DNA from: Amycolatopsis sacchari | Lineage (GTDB): Bacteria; Actinomycetota; Actinomycetes; Mycobacteriales; Pseudonocardiaceae | Assembly: GCF_900114035.1 (NCBI RefSeq) | Contig: NZ_FORP01000010.1 | Span: 62,001 to 126,000 of the forward strand | Length of the DNA stretch: 64,000 nt | Direction of reading: 5' to 3' | In this document: positions 1-8,190 of the stretch, piece by piece | How the letters are laid out: every line of letters begins with the position of its first letter | Position numbering within the stretch: position 1 is the stretch's first letter | The notes under the pieces: model-generated | Databases searched by the model: none | What the model saw: the letters and a program-made list of their open reading frames with translations, nothing else | What the model was told of the DNA's origin: nothing | Position numbers and translations under genes: made by a program

Positions 1-99
1 GCCGTGCTCGTGCTCCTCCTCAACACCCTCGGCGACGGCCTTCGTGACCGGCTCGATTCCGACAGCAAGAACATCAATCAGGGGGTGACCGCCGTATGA
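1..99 (+). CDS. ABC peptide transporter permease, C-terminal end only (DppC/OppC-like)
   Basis: Only the last 32 codons are inside the window. They read as a hydrophobic helix end (AVLVLLLNTLGDGLRDRLD) followed by a short polar tail. The LGDxLRDRLD pattern closes the inner-membrane permeases of di/oligopeptide ABC importers of the DppC/OppC type. The stop overlaps the next start (ATGA at 96-99), so this is translationally coupled to the ATPase gene downstream. The rest of the permease lies upstream of the window. Confidence 0.8.
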   Translation, partial: AVLVLLLNTLGDGLRDRLDSDSKNINQGVTAV

Positions 100-1130
100 G
101 CGAACCACAACTGGTCGAACTCGAAGCGCCCGCAGCCGCGCCGGCGGAAGTCCTGTTGTCCGTGCGGGACCTGAAGGTCGGGTTCAAGCGCGGGGGCGGC
201 GTGCTGGAAGCGGTCCACTCGATCTCGTTCGACCTCGGGCAGGGCGAGGCCCTGGGCATCGTGGGTGAATCGGGCAGTGGGAAGTCCGTGACAGCGCTCG
301 CGTTGCTGCGGCTGCTCGACCCGAAGAAGAGCGAGATCACCGGCGAAGTCGCGCTCGCCGGGCGGAACCTGGTGCACCTCAACGCCAGGGAACTCCGGAA
401 AACCCGCGGCAGGGACGTGGGTTTCGTCTTCCAGGACCCGCTCGGCTCGCTCAACCCCGCCAAACGCATCGAGCAGCAGCTCACCGAACCGTTGCGGCTG
501 CACGGGTTGACGAGCGGCAAGGCGGATTCGCGGGAACAGGCGCTGGAGATGCTCCGGCTCGTCGGCATCAGCGACCCACGACGCCGGCTGCGCCAGTACC
601 CGCACGAGCTCAGCGGCGGCATGCGGCAGCGGGTGATGATCGCCGGCGCGATCATCACCCGCCCCCGCCTCGTGATCCTCGACGAGCCCACCACCGCACT
701 CGATGTCACGATCCAGGCGCAGATCCTCGACCTGCTCAGCCGGCTGCGCGTCGAGCTGGGCACGAGCATGCTGCTCATCAGCCACGACCTCGGCGTGGTC
801 GCGCAGGTCGCGGACCGGGTTTCCGTGATGTACGCGGGGCGGATCGTGGAAAGCGGTTCGACGCAGGAAGTGCTCGACCACCCGCGGCACCCCTACACCC
901 GCGGACTGATCGCGTCGCGTCCGCGTCTCGACAGTCCGCTCACCGAGCCGCTCGTCCCGATTCCCGGGCAGCCGCCGGCGCTGGAGGACCACGCCTTCGA
1001 CGCGTGTTCCTTCCAGCCCCGATGTCCGCACGCGGTGGCCACCTGCAAGGAGGAACTGCCCCTACTCGCCGGACAACCGCACCCCGCGGCGTGCTGGGTC
1101 GCCAACTCTTCCTCGGGAGCACGACGATGA
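96..1130 (+). CDS. Di/oligopeptide ABC transporter ATP-binding protein (OppD/DppD type)
   Basis: 344 residues, the usual length for the first ATPase of a peptide importer. Walker A GESGSGKS lies at residues 57-64, the signature LSGGMRQR follows in the middle, and Walker B VILDEPTTALD precedes the H-loop ISHDLG. The C-terminal extension has the Cys-containing RCPHA segment typical of the oligopeptide family, where it can hold an Fe-S cluster or structural metal. It energises import of peptides or related solutes with the second ATPase at 1127 and the permease upstream. Substrate cannot be told from the ATPase. ATGA overlaps join it to both neighbours. Confidence 0.95.
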   Translation: MSEPQLVELEAPAAAPAEVLLSVRDLKVGFKRGGGVLEAVHSISFDLGQGEALGIVGESGSGKSVTALALLRLLDPKKSEITGEVALAGRNLVHLNARELRKTRGRDVGFVFQDPLGSLNPAKRIEQQLTEPLRLHGLTSGKADSREQALEMLRLVGISDPRRRLRQYPHELSGGMRQRVMIAGAIITRPRLVILDEPTTALDVTIQAQILDLLSRLRVELGTSMLLISHDLGVVAQVADRVSVMYAGRIVESGSTQEVLDHPRHPYTRGLIASRPRLDSPLTEPLVPIPGQPPALEDHAFDACSFQPRCPHAVATCKEELPLLAGQPHPAACWVANSSSGARR

Positions 1131-2167
1131 CCGCTTCGTGGGCACAGACCGAAACACGGGAACCGAAGCAGGCGCCGACGCCGCTGCTGGACATCTCGGA
1201 CCTCCACGTGCACTTCCCGGTGCCGTCCGGCGCCTTCGGGCACCAGACGCTCCGGGCGGTCGACGGGGTCAGCCTCACCGTCGCGCCGGGTGAAACCCTC
1301 GGCCTCGTCGGCGAGTCGGGATCCGGGAAGTCGACCGTGGCACGGGCGGTCGCCAGGATCGAACCCGTCACGTCCGGTGAGATCCGGGTGGCCGGCAGCA
1401 CGGTGAGCGGCCGGAAGTTCGACGAGAAGGAGCTGCGCCGCACGGCGCAGATGATCTTCCAGGACCCGCGGGGCAGCCTCAACCCGCGGCACACCATCTA
1501 CCAGGCCGTGCGGGAGCCACTGGACATCCACCGGGTGCGGGCTCCGGGCGAACGCTCGGCGCGGGTGGACGAACTCCTGCGCCTCGTCGGGTTGAACCCG
1601 GCGATGCGCGACCGGTACCCGGGCTCGCTCAGCGGCGGGCAGCTGCAGCGCGTCGCGATCGCCAGGGCGCTCGCCGTCGAGCCGAAACTCCTGCTGTGTG
1701 ACGAGCCGGTCAGCTCGCTCGACGTCAGCGTCCAGGCACAGGTGGTCAACCTCCTCGCCGGACTGCAGTCCGAGTTCGGGGTGGCGTACCTGTTCATCGC
1801 GCACGACCTGGCCGTCGTGCGCCACCTGTCCCACCGGATCGCCGTGATGTACCTCGGATCGGTGGTGGAAACCGCTCCCACGAGCGAGCTCTTCTCCCAC
1901 CCACGCCACCCGTACACGCGCGCCCTGATCGATGCCGTCCCCGACACCACGCCCGCGGGCGCGCGCGACCAGATCGTGCTCAAGGGCGACATCCCCAGCC
2001 CGCTCAACGTGCCCAGCGGGTGCCGCTTCCGCACCCGTTGCCCGTGGGCGCGGGAGCGGTGCGCAACCGAAGCCCCGCAGCTCCGCGAAACCGACGGCGC
2101 CGGGCTCGTCGCCTGCCACTTCGCGGAGGAGATCGCGGAGGGAACCCTTGCCCAGCGGACAGCCTGA
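1127..2167 (+). CDS. Di/oligopeptide ABC transporter ATP-binding protein (OppF/DppF type)
   Basis: The longest open frame begins at 1004, but the ATG at 1127 overlaps the previous stop as ATGA and gives 346 residues with a normal N-terminus, so I choose it. Walker A GESGSGKS is at about residues 62-69, signature LSGGQLQR and Walker B LLLCDEPVSSLD follow, then IAHDLAVV. The C-terminal oligopeptide-family extension contains SGCRFRTRCPWA. This is the second nucleotide-binding subunit of the importer. A 36-bp spacer with a good AGGAGG site leads into the SDR gene, so the operon probably continues. Confidence 0.95.
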   Translation: MTASWAQTETREPKQAPTPLLDISDLHVHFPVPSGAFGHQTLRAVDGVSLTVAPGETLGLVGESGSGKSTVARAVARIEPVTSGEIRVAGSTVSGRKFDEKELRRTAQMIFQDPRGSLNPRHTIYQAVREPLDIHRVRAPGERSARVDELLRLVGLNPAMRDRYPGSLSGGQLQRVAIARALAVEPKLLLCDEPVSSLDVSVQAQVVNLLAGLQSEFGVAYLFIAHDLAVVRHLSHRIAVMYLGSVVETAPTSELFSHPRHPYTRALIDAVPDTTPAGARDQIVLKGDIPSPLNVPSGCRFRTRCPWARERCATEAPQLRETDGAGLVACHFAEEIAEGTLAQRTA

Positions 2168-2203
2168 CCAGCAGCACCAATCACCAGCAGGAGGAAACCC
2201 GTC

Positions 2204-3229
2204 ATGTCGGTACTGATCACCGGGGCCAGTGGACGAGTAGGGGCCAACGTCGTCCGCCGACTGGTCGAGGCGGGTCGGCAGGTGGTGGCGATGGTGCCAC
2301 CGAACGATCCGCTGCGGAGCAAGCTCGACTCCGTCGCCGACATCGAGATCGTCGAGGCGGACCTGACCGATCAGGAGGCCATCAACAGCGCCGTGAAGGG
2401 CCGGACCGCGATCGTGCACCTCGCGGCCCAGCTCAACCGCAACGAGACGCCCGTCGACAAGTTCTTCGACATCAACGCTTTCGGCACGCTCCGGCTGCTC
2501 GAAGCCGTCGTCCGGCACGCGCCGGACCTCGAACGCTTCGTGCTCGCCAGCACCGACGGCACCTACCGGCCCGGCGCGCCGACCGCCCGGCCACTGGCCG
2601 AAACCTCGCCGCTGGCACCAGCGGACTACTACGGGTCGAGCAAGCTGCTCGGCGAGGTCATCCTGCAGCGCTGGGCCGACCAGTACGACATCCCCCACAC
2701 CGTCGTCCGCTTCGGCACGATCCTCAGCCCCGAGGAAGCGGTTTCGCGGTTCCGCTACGAGTACGTCCGCGGCGTGCTCAGCCGGGCGGCGTTGGGGCGC
2801 GAATCGAACATCTGGCACCTCTTCCACGGCCACCCCGACATGCTGGAGATCGTCGAAGCCGCTGTGCCGGACAAGGAGATCAACCCGGCGGTCGCACTGC
2901 GAGGGCCCGATGGCACACCGTGGACGCTTCACCTCGCCGATGTGCGGGACATCGTCCAGGGCGTGCTGCTCGCCCTCGACCACCCCGCCGCGCTCGGCGA
3001 GACGTTCAACATCGCGGGACCGCACCCCACCGGCTTCGACGAGGGTGCGGCGATCGTGGCCAAGGCGTTCGACGTCCCGTCCTACACCGTCGACGTGCCC
3101 GTCGACTGGCACCTGGACATGGACGTCTCCAAGGCGCAGCGCCTGCTCGGCTTCGCGCCGGAGTTCGACTTCGCTCGCATGGTGGCCGACGGGTTGAAGG
3201 GCACTTCGGTGATTCCCGCCCGTGTCTGA
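2204..3229 (+). CDS. NAD(P)-dependent epimerase/dehydratase-like extended SDR
   Basis: 341 residues. The N-terminal Rossmann motif GASGRVG is at residues 7-13, an acidic residue ends the second strand region, and the catalytic YxxxK appears as YYGSSK near residues 142-147. The C-terminal substrate-binding half is full length. Start is supported by GCAGGAGGAAA about 8 bases upstream. It follows the peptide/solute ABC importer closely and ends just before a strong hairpin, so it probably belongs to that operon and may act on the imported compound. The exact substrate is unknown; sugar-nucleotide epimerase activity is only one possibility. Confidence 0.85.
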   Translation: MSVLITGASGRVGANVVRRLVEAGRQVVAMVPPNDPLRSKLDSVADIEIVEADLTDQEAINSAVKGRTAIVHLAAQLNRNETPVDKFFDINAFGTLRLLEAVVRHAPDLERFVLASTDGTYRPGAPTARPLAETSPLAPADYYGSSKLLGEVILQRWADQYDIPHTVVRFGTILSPEEAVSRFRYEYVRGVLSRAALGRESNIWHLFHGHPDMLEIVEAAVPDKEINPAVALRGPDGTPWTLHLADVRDIVQGVLLALDHPAALGETFNIAGPHPTGFDEGAAIVAKAFDVPSYTVDVPVDWHLDMDVSKAQRLLGFAPEFDFARMVADGLKGTSVIPARV

Positions 3230-3238
3230 CGGAACACC

Positions 3239-3270
3239 GGGGCCGGGTGCGAGAACTCGCACCCGGCCCC
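3239..3270. terminator. Bidirectional intrinsic terminator
   Basis: A 15-bp perfect inverted repeat (GGGGCCGGGTGCGAG with its complement, 2-base centre) lies between two convergent genes ending at 3229 and 3278. There is no long T run, as is common for actinobacterial terminators. Confidence 0.85.
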
Positions 3271-3277
3271 TTCCACG

Positions 3278-4246
3278 TCAGGTCAGCACCGGCTCCGCCG
3301 CGGGTGCGGGCTCCGAGATCGGCCCCAGCATCGCCAGGGCTTCTCCGGCCTCCACGCGGCACCAGCGGCGCAACCGCATCACGCACGAATCGCGTTCGGC
3401 TCTGATCGTGCTGATGACCCTTCCTTCGTCATCGCGCAGTTCGCCCAGTACCGCGCCCGCACGCACGTCGTCGCCGACGGAGACGCGGGTGACCCAGCGG
3501 CCCGCGACCTCCGCGGGGTACGCGGCGTCGATGTCGCCGTAGCCGCCCCGCACGATCCGCCTGCCGGCGGGCGGCGGGGTGAGCCACCCGGGGGCCTCCA
3601 GCATCCCGAGGTGGGCCATGACCCGGAAAAGCCCGCTGAGGTAACCGTCCAGGTGCTCGCCTTCGACCTGCTTGCCGCCACCGCTTTCCACGTAGATCGC
3701 GGGAATGCCGAGGCTCCGCGCCGCCGAAAGGGAACGGCCCGCGGCCGCCGAATCGTGTGCCCACGTGATCGGCGCGGCGAAAGCGTGCGCGATTCCGGCC
3801 GCCTTCCGGGCGCATTCGTCGTGCAGCTCGTGGTAACCGCAGAAGAACGGCATGATTCCCACGCACCCGGCGCTGTGCAGGTCCACCAGTGCGTCGGAAC
3901 CCGTGATCACTTCCCGAAAAATCGTGTGCGCCACTTGTTCCGTCGGTTTTCCCACCGGGTCGCCGGGAAACACCCTCGCGAGGTTTTCCCCGTCGTCCGG
4001 ACTGGTCCGAGTGTCGGCCGCCACGGCCATCGGGTTCGACCGCGGCAGCACCAGCACCCGCCCGCTGAGCCGGTCCAGCTCGCGCAGTTCCGCCACGAAC
4101 GCGTCACACGCGAGAATCCCTTCCGGCTCGTCCCCGTGCACCCCGCCCAGCACCGCGAGCGTGGGACCCGCGTCGCCGGTGATTTCGTGGAGTTCGAGAG
4201 CGACGGAACCACTCACCTGAAGGCTGTTTCGCCGATAGCCGACCAC
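3278..4246 (-). CDS. Succinylglutamate desuccinylase/aspartoacylase family zinc deacylase (M14-like)
   Basis: Zinc ligands are visible as HGDE (His37, Glu40 counted from the chosen start) and a later DLHSAG histidine; a YVESGG segment carries the probable catalytic glutamate. The frame opens at 4279 with TTG, but GTG at 4246 has AGGGAG five bases upstream and gives 322 residues, so I prefer it. Family members cleave N-acyl or amide bonds of small acylated amino acids, or hydrolyse the acetyl group of ectoine and aspartate derivatives. Here the gene stands alone between a terminator and a nucleotidyltransferase, so its substrate is open. Confidence 0.85.
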   Translation of the reverse strand: MVGYRRNSLQVSGSVALELHEITGDAGPTLAVLGGVHGDEPEGILACDAFVAELRELDRLSGRVLVLPRSNPMAVAADTRTSPDDGENLARVFPGDPVGKPTEQVAHTIFREVITGSDALVDLHSAGCVGIMPFFCGYHELHDECARKAAGIAHAFAAPITWAHDSAAAGRSLSAARSLGIPAIYVESGGGKQVEGEHLDGYLSGLFRVMAHLGMLEAPGWLTPPPAGRRIVRGGYGDIDAAYPAEVAGRWVTRVSVGDDVRAGAVLGELRDDEGRVISTIRAERDSCVMRLRRWCRVEAGEALAMLGPISEPAPAAEPVLT

Positions 4247-4334
4247 TGGCACTCCCTGCCGGTTTTCACAACACGTCAACCATTTCGCGTAGTGAAATCA
4301 GCATGCCATGGCGAACACTGCCGGGCAACCAGCC

Positions 4335-5396
4335 TCAGACCACCTCACCACGAGCCAGCGCGAGTTCGGCCGGCCGTCCGATGTCGAGCCATTCCCCGAC
4401 CCGCCACAGCCCGATCGGCCAGTTCCGCTTGAGGCACTCGTCGAACAGCCTGGTGATCGGGAACATCTCGTTCCGCGGGATCAGTTCGAGCAGTTTCGGC
4501 TCCAGCGCGTAGATCCCGGCATTCACCGGCCACGCCGCGGTCGGCTTTTCGACCACCCCGGTCAGCTTGCCGTCACGCGATTCGAGCACGCCGAACGGGA
4601 CCTCGTGCCGGTATTCGGTGACCGCGATCGTGCCCAGCACGTCACGGGCCCCGTGCGCCGCGAGCAGTTGGGAGACCGAGAAATCCGTGATCAGGTCGCC
4701 GTTCATCACGAGGATCGGTTTGTCCGGCTGGTAGCCGAGGTCGCCGAGCAGCGAGAGCGCACCGCCGGTCCCGAGTGGCCGGTCGGTCTCCTCACGCAGG
4801 TACTCGATCACGCACCCGAACTGGGAACCGTCCCCGAAGTGCTTTTCGATCTGTTCGGCGAGGTAGTTGACCGAGATGAAGATCTGCCGGATCCCGGCGC
4901 CCACCAGGTGCAGCACGAGCCGTTCGAGAATGGGACGCCCCGCCACCGGCAGCATCGGTTTCGGCGTGTCCTTCGTCAGCGACCCCAGGCGCGTTCCCTT
5001 GCCACCGGCCATGATCACGGCCCAGTTCGGCAGTGCGGGCGTCCCGAGCACCTCGTGCTCGAAATGTATTCCGGTGACGACCCCTTCGGAATCGACTATC
5101 GGTGCCTCACGCACTTTCAGCGCGTGCATCAGGTCCAGCGCCTCGGCGCGGCCCACCTCTTCCCCGATCGCCGCAGGGGATTTCGCGACCAAGGGCGTCA
5201 GGGGGTTGTCGAGTGCGATTCCCTGCAACAGCGCCCTGCGGATGTCGCAGTCGGCCACCGTACCCAGAAACCGCCTTTTTTCGCCGACGACGAAAACATT
5301 CGAGACGGAAAATCGGTCGATGACCTGCAGCGCTTCGCGAATCGTCGCATCCGGTTCCAGCAGCAGGTCAGAGAATTGCCTGATCGGGTTGGTCAC
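4335..5396 (-). CDS. CBS-pair plus sugar-phosphate nucleotidyltransferase
   Basis: 353 residues. Residues 1 to about 120 form two CBS motifs, which in other proteins bind adenosyl ligands. From about residue 125 comes a GT-A nucleotidyltransferase with the signature MAGGKGTRLGSLTKDTPKPM, followed by a NGDLITD metal-site aspartate segment. This order is seen in PtmE-type enzymes that make GDP-amino sugars for legionaminic acid, and in related mannose-1-phosphate guanylyltransferase-like proteins. No nonulosonate or capsule genes are nearby, so the pathway is unknown. Start is GTG with GAGGAG seven bases upstream. Confidence 0.88.
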   Translation of the reverse strand: MTNPIRQFSDLLLEPDATIREALQVIDRFSVSNVFVVGEKRRFLGTVADCDIRRALLQGIALDNPLTPLVAKSPAAIGEEVGRAEALDLMHALKVREAPIVDSEGVVTGIHFEHEVLGTPALPNWAVIMAGGKGTRLGSLTKDTPKPMLPVAGRPILERLVLHLVGAGIRQIFISVNYLAEQIEKHFGDGSQFGCVIEYLREETDRPLGTGGALSLLGDLGYQPDKPILVMNGDLITDFSVSQLLAAHGARDVLGTIAVTEYRHEVPFGVLESRDGKLTGVVEKPTAAWPVNAGIYALEPKLLELIPRNEMFPITRLFDECLKRNWPIGLWRVGEWLDIGRPAELALARGEVV

Positions 5397-5611
5397 GATT
5401 GTGCTCCTCTAGCCTGTCGGTTCAGTTCCGAGGCTCACCGCCGCGGCAGGTGAGCAGCCAGGGGTCGTGTTTCATCCGGTCCGGCACCGCCCGGGGGCGT
5501 GCGCGAATGCGCCAAAGCTGTGCGCAAAGCGGACAGCCCGCGCCCCACCCCCGGAGTTAGCGTCGGAGGTCTCACCAGGGCGAACCCAGCCGAACAGGAG
5601 TACGAGCGATC

Positions 5612-6994
5612 ATGGAAGTCGACTTCAACCAGCCCATTTCGCACGTCATCCGGGCCGCCCGGCGCCAGCGCCAGCTCAGCCAGTACTCGCTCGCGAGGGA
5701 ACTCGCGACGATTTCGGGCCGGCCGACCATCACCCGCGACCTCGTCGCCAGGTGGGAGCGCGGCCACCAGATCCCGCGCCTGGGCACCCGGCAGTGGCTG
5801 TCCGTCGTGCTGCAGGTGCCCCAGGAACGCCTCGACATCGCGGCCGCCGCTGCCCGGCGGCGCAGCAGGCTCGGGCACGCGGTGGTCACCGAGAACGCGC
5901 CCGCCAGCCCCGGCCCCGCCCGCCGGGCGCAGGGCACCCCGGCGCTGCTGCCGGTGTTCCGTTCCCGTGTGCAGGCCGGGATCCTCGCCGCGACGCTGCT
6001 CAACCCCGACCGCTCGTTCAGCCTCACGGAACTGGCCGAGCACGCGGGCAGTTCGCTGGCCAGCGTCGACAAGGAGAACAAGCTCCTGGAGAAGGCCGGC
6101 ATCCTCACCAGCCGCCGCGAGGGCACCATCCGCCTGATGCGTGCCGCGGGTGACGGCGGTCCGCTGGTCGGCCCGCTGACGGAACTGATGCGCCTGACCT
6201 ACGGCGTGCCGCAGGTGATCGGCGAGGAGTTCGGTGCCGTGCCGGGCGTCGTGCGGATCGTGCTGGGCGGTGTGTGGGCCGACCGCTTCGCCGGAATCCC
6301 CGGCCCCGCACCGGAAAGCGTCGAACTGCTGCTCGCGGCACCGCCCGGGCGCAAGCCCGACGAGCGCGCGCTGCGCACCGCGGCGAAGCGCACCGAGGAA
6401 CGGCTCAAGCGGCCCGTGCACTTCGCCGTCGCGACGCTCGAACCGGACCTGGACACGCTGCAGATCCCCCGCCAGCGCCCCGGTCACCCGGTGGTCGAGG
6501 TCGCGCCGATCCGGCCGCGCGTCGCACCGCAGATCGCCGGCGTCGCGCTGACCGGCAACGAGGTCGTCACGCAGCTGCTGCGCACCGGTCAGCTGGAGAT
6601 GGCGGGCGGGCCCGCCGCGAACAGCCAGCCGTTCCTGCAGCTCGCGAGCAAGCACATCGCCTCGGCCGAGCACCTCACGGACGCTTCGCCGGACTCGGCG
6701 TTCGTCCTGCTCGCGCAGGCCGCGCAGCTGATCGGGTCGGCGTTGCTCGCCCAGCAGGGCCTGCGGGCCTCCGCCGCGGCGCCGGACCACGTCGTCGGCA
6801 CGGCCGTGACGGCCCAGTTCGGGCACCAGTTCTCGCAGGTCGAGGCGTTGCGCCAGCGGGCGAGGGAGCTGCAGACCCCGACGAGCCGCGACAGCCACGT
6901 CATCCCGGCCGAGGCCAAGACCTACCTCGGGACGGTGCGGTCGCTGCTGGCCGCCGCGGCCGAGGTGATGCCGAAGCTCGGGCTGTTCGGCTGA
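5612..6994 (+). CDS. HTH regulator fused to degenerate nucleotidyltransferase-like and HEPN-like domains
   Basis: 460 residues. An XRE-type helix-turn-helix occupies about residues 8-75 (QLSQYSLARELA to LVARWERG). A winged helix of ArsR type follows at about 115-170 (FSLTELAEHAGSSLASVDKE). Residues about 215-265 align by eye with the G-[SG]-W-A-x-R-[FY] start of minimal nucleotidyltransferase domains (GGVWADRFAGIPG), but the usual Asp-x-Asp is replaced by ESVELLL. The last 115 residues are helical and look HEPN-like, without a clear R-X4-6-H motif. The lipase gene follows after 17 bases, suggesting one transcript. Domain calls after the first HTH are inference. Confidence 0.75.
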   Translation: MEVDFNQPISHVIRAARRQRQLSQYSLARELATISGRPTITRDLVARWERGHQIPRLGTRQWLSVVLQVPQERLDIAAAAARRRSRLGHAVVTENAPASPGPARRAQGTPALLPVFRSRVQAGILAATLLNPDRSFSLTELAEHAGSSLASVDKENKLLEKAGILTSRREGTIRLMRAAGDGGPLVGPLTELMRLTYGVPQVIGEEFGAVPGVVRIVLGGVWADRFAGIPGPAPESVELLLAAPPGRKPDERALRTAAKRTEERLKRPVHFAVATLEPDLDTLQIPRQRPGHPVVEVAPIRPRVAPQIAGVALTGNEVVTQLLRTGQLEMAGGPAANSQPFLQLASKHIASAEHLTDASPDSAFVLLAQAAQLIGSALLAQQGLRASAAAPDHVVGTAVTAQFGHQFSQVEALRQRARELQTPTSRDSHVIPAEAKTYLGTVRSLLAAAAEVMPKLGLFG

Positions 6995-7011
6995 GCCGAG
7001 GTGAGCTGGGC

Positions 7012-7740
7012 ATGTTGCGGAACATGGCGGTGGAGCTCGCCAGCGTGGTGAACCACCTGGTGCGCTACCCCACCGGGATCGGCACCCGCTGGACGCTGAC
7101 GCCGCGGGCGCGGCGGCCGCTGGTGGTGCTGCCCGGTCTCGCCGACAACACCGCCGTCTTCACCGAACTGCGGGCCGCGCTGGAGGCGTGCGGGGCCGGG
7201 CCGGTCGTGTCGTTCAGCTACAGCCCGCTGGTGGGCACCGTGCAGACGGCGGCCACCCGGCTCGCCGGGCAGCTCGAGCAGCTGTGCGAGATCAGCGGCG
7301 AGCAGCAGGTCGACCTCGTGGGGCACAGCCTCGGCGGCCTCATCGCGCGGTACTACGTGCAGCGGCTCGGCGGGCACGCCCGCGTCGGCACCGCCGTCAC
7401 GATCGGCACGCCGCACCGCGGCACGATCGCGGCCCGGCTGCCGTCGCCGTTGCCGCTGGTGCGGCAGCTGCGGCCGGACAGCGCCCTGATCCGCGAACTG
7501 GCCGAGCCGGCGCCGGGCTGCACGACGCGGTTCGTCGCCTTCGCCGGCGAGAGCGACCAGGTCGTGCTGCCCAGCCGCAACGCCCTGCTCGTGCACCCCG
7601 ACCTGGCGGTCCGCAACGTCGTGGTGCCCGGTGCCGGTCACCTGACGCTCGCGGTGCACCGGCAGGTCATCACCGAGATCTGTACGCTGTTCCGCCCTCC
7701 GGATAACTTCGGATGTGTGCCCGAACAGCGGACAGCCTGA
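7012..7740 (+). CDS. Alpha/beta-fold lipase/esterase (lipase class 2/PGAP1-like)
   Basis: 242 residues. The nucleophile elbow GHSLGG is clear, preceded by LVVLPGLADN (oxyanion region). A later GESDQVV aspartate and GAGHLTL histidine complete a credible Ser-Asp-His triad, and IGTPHRGT is typical of triacylglycerol lipase-like cytosolic or cell-bound esterases. No signal peptide is seen. The start at 7012 lies 17 bases after the regulator gene; an ATG at 7024 is an alternative. The open frame extends far upstream but that part overlaps the regulator and is not used. Confidence 0.88.
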   Translation: MLRNMAVELASVVNHLVRYPTGIGTRWTLTPRARRPLVVLPGLADNTAVFTELRAALEACGAGPVVSFSYSPLVGTVQTAATRLAGQLEQLCEISGEQQVDLVGHSLGGLIARYYVQRLGGHARVGTAVTIGTPHRGTIAARLPSPLPLVRQLRPDSALIRELAEPAPGCTTRFVAFAGESDQVVLPSRNALLVHPDLAVRNVVVPGAGHLTLAVHRQVITEICTLFRPPDNFGCVPEQRTA

Positions 7741-7853
7741 TATGCTTTTTCACTGAACGAACATGGCGTACCGACAAACGAAACACAGTCGAAGCGTCAG
7801 TGACCCGACCGGCGCTCGTTCTGGCCACTGAGAGCAAGCGGAGGGTGGTCGCG

Positions 7854-8120
7854 ATGAGTCCCGTTTCCCCGGACCTGCCGGCACGAGCCCTGGCGGTGCT
7901 GCGAGCAGTGGCCGCCGGGCGCGCCGAGATGACGTGCAGCTGCGAGCCGGACCTGTTCATCGACGGGCTCGCCTGCTGCGACCAGGCGATCGCCCGGCTC
8001 CTCGCCCACGCGGAGCTGATCTGCCCGGCGCGGCCGGGTGCGCTCGGGCAGCGCGTCCCGGTCCGGCTCACCGCCGCGGGCCACACCGTGCTGCGGCCGG
8101 AGCCGCTCGAAGCGGCCTGA
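7854..8120 (+). CDS. Small Cys-rich winged-helix-like hypothetical protein
   Basis: 88 residues from an ATG preceded by GGAGGG; the frame extends upstream to 7713 but lacks a better start. The sequence contains a CSC pair, a CC pair and one further Cys within about 35 residues, around a helix-rich core ending in VPVRLTAAGHTVL, which resembles the wing of an HTH domain. The spacing of cysteines could serve metal binding or redox sensing, but no family is recognised. It stands alone between the lipase and the permease gene. Confidence 0.65.
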   Translation: MSPVSPDLPARALAVLRAVAAGRAEMTCSCEPDLFIDGLACCDQAIARLLAHAELICPARPGALGQRVPVRLTAAGHTVLRPEPLEAA

Positions 8121-8190
8121 GCCCCGAAGCCACCCACCCGTGTGAGTCTCGTTCGGGTTTCCGCCTTCCGGGGCAGGGAAACCGGCTGCC

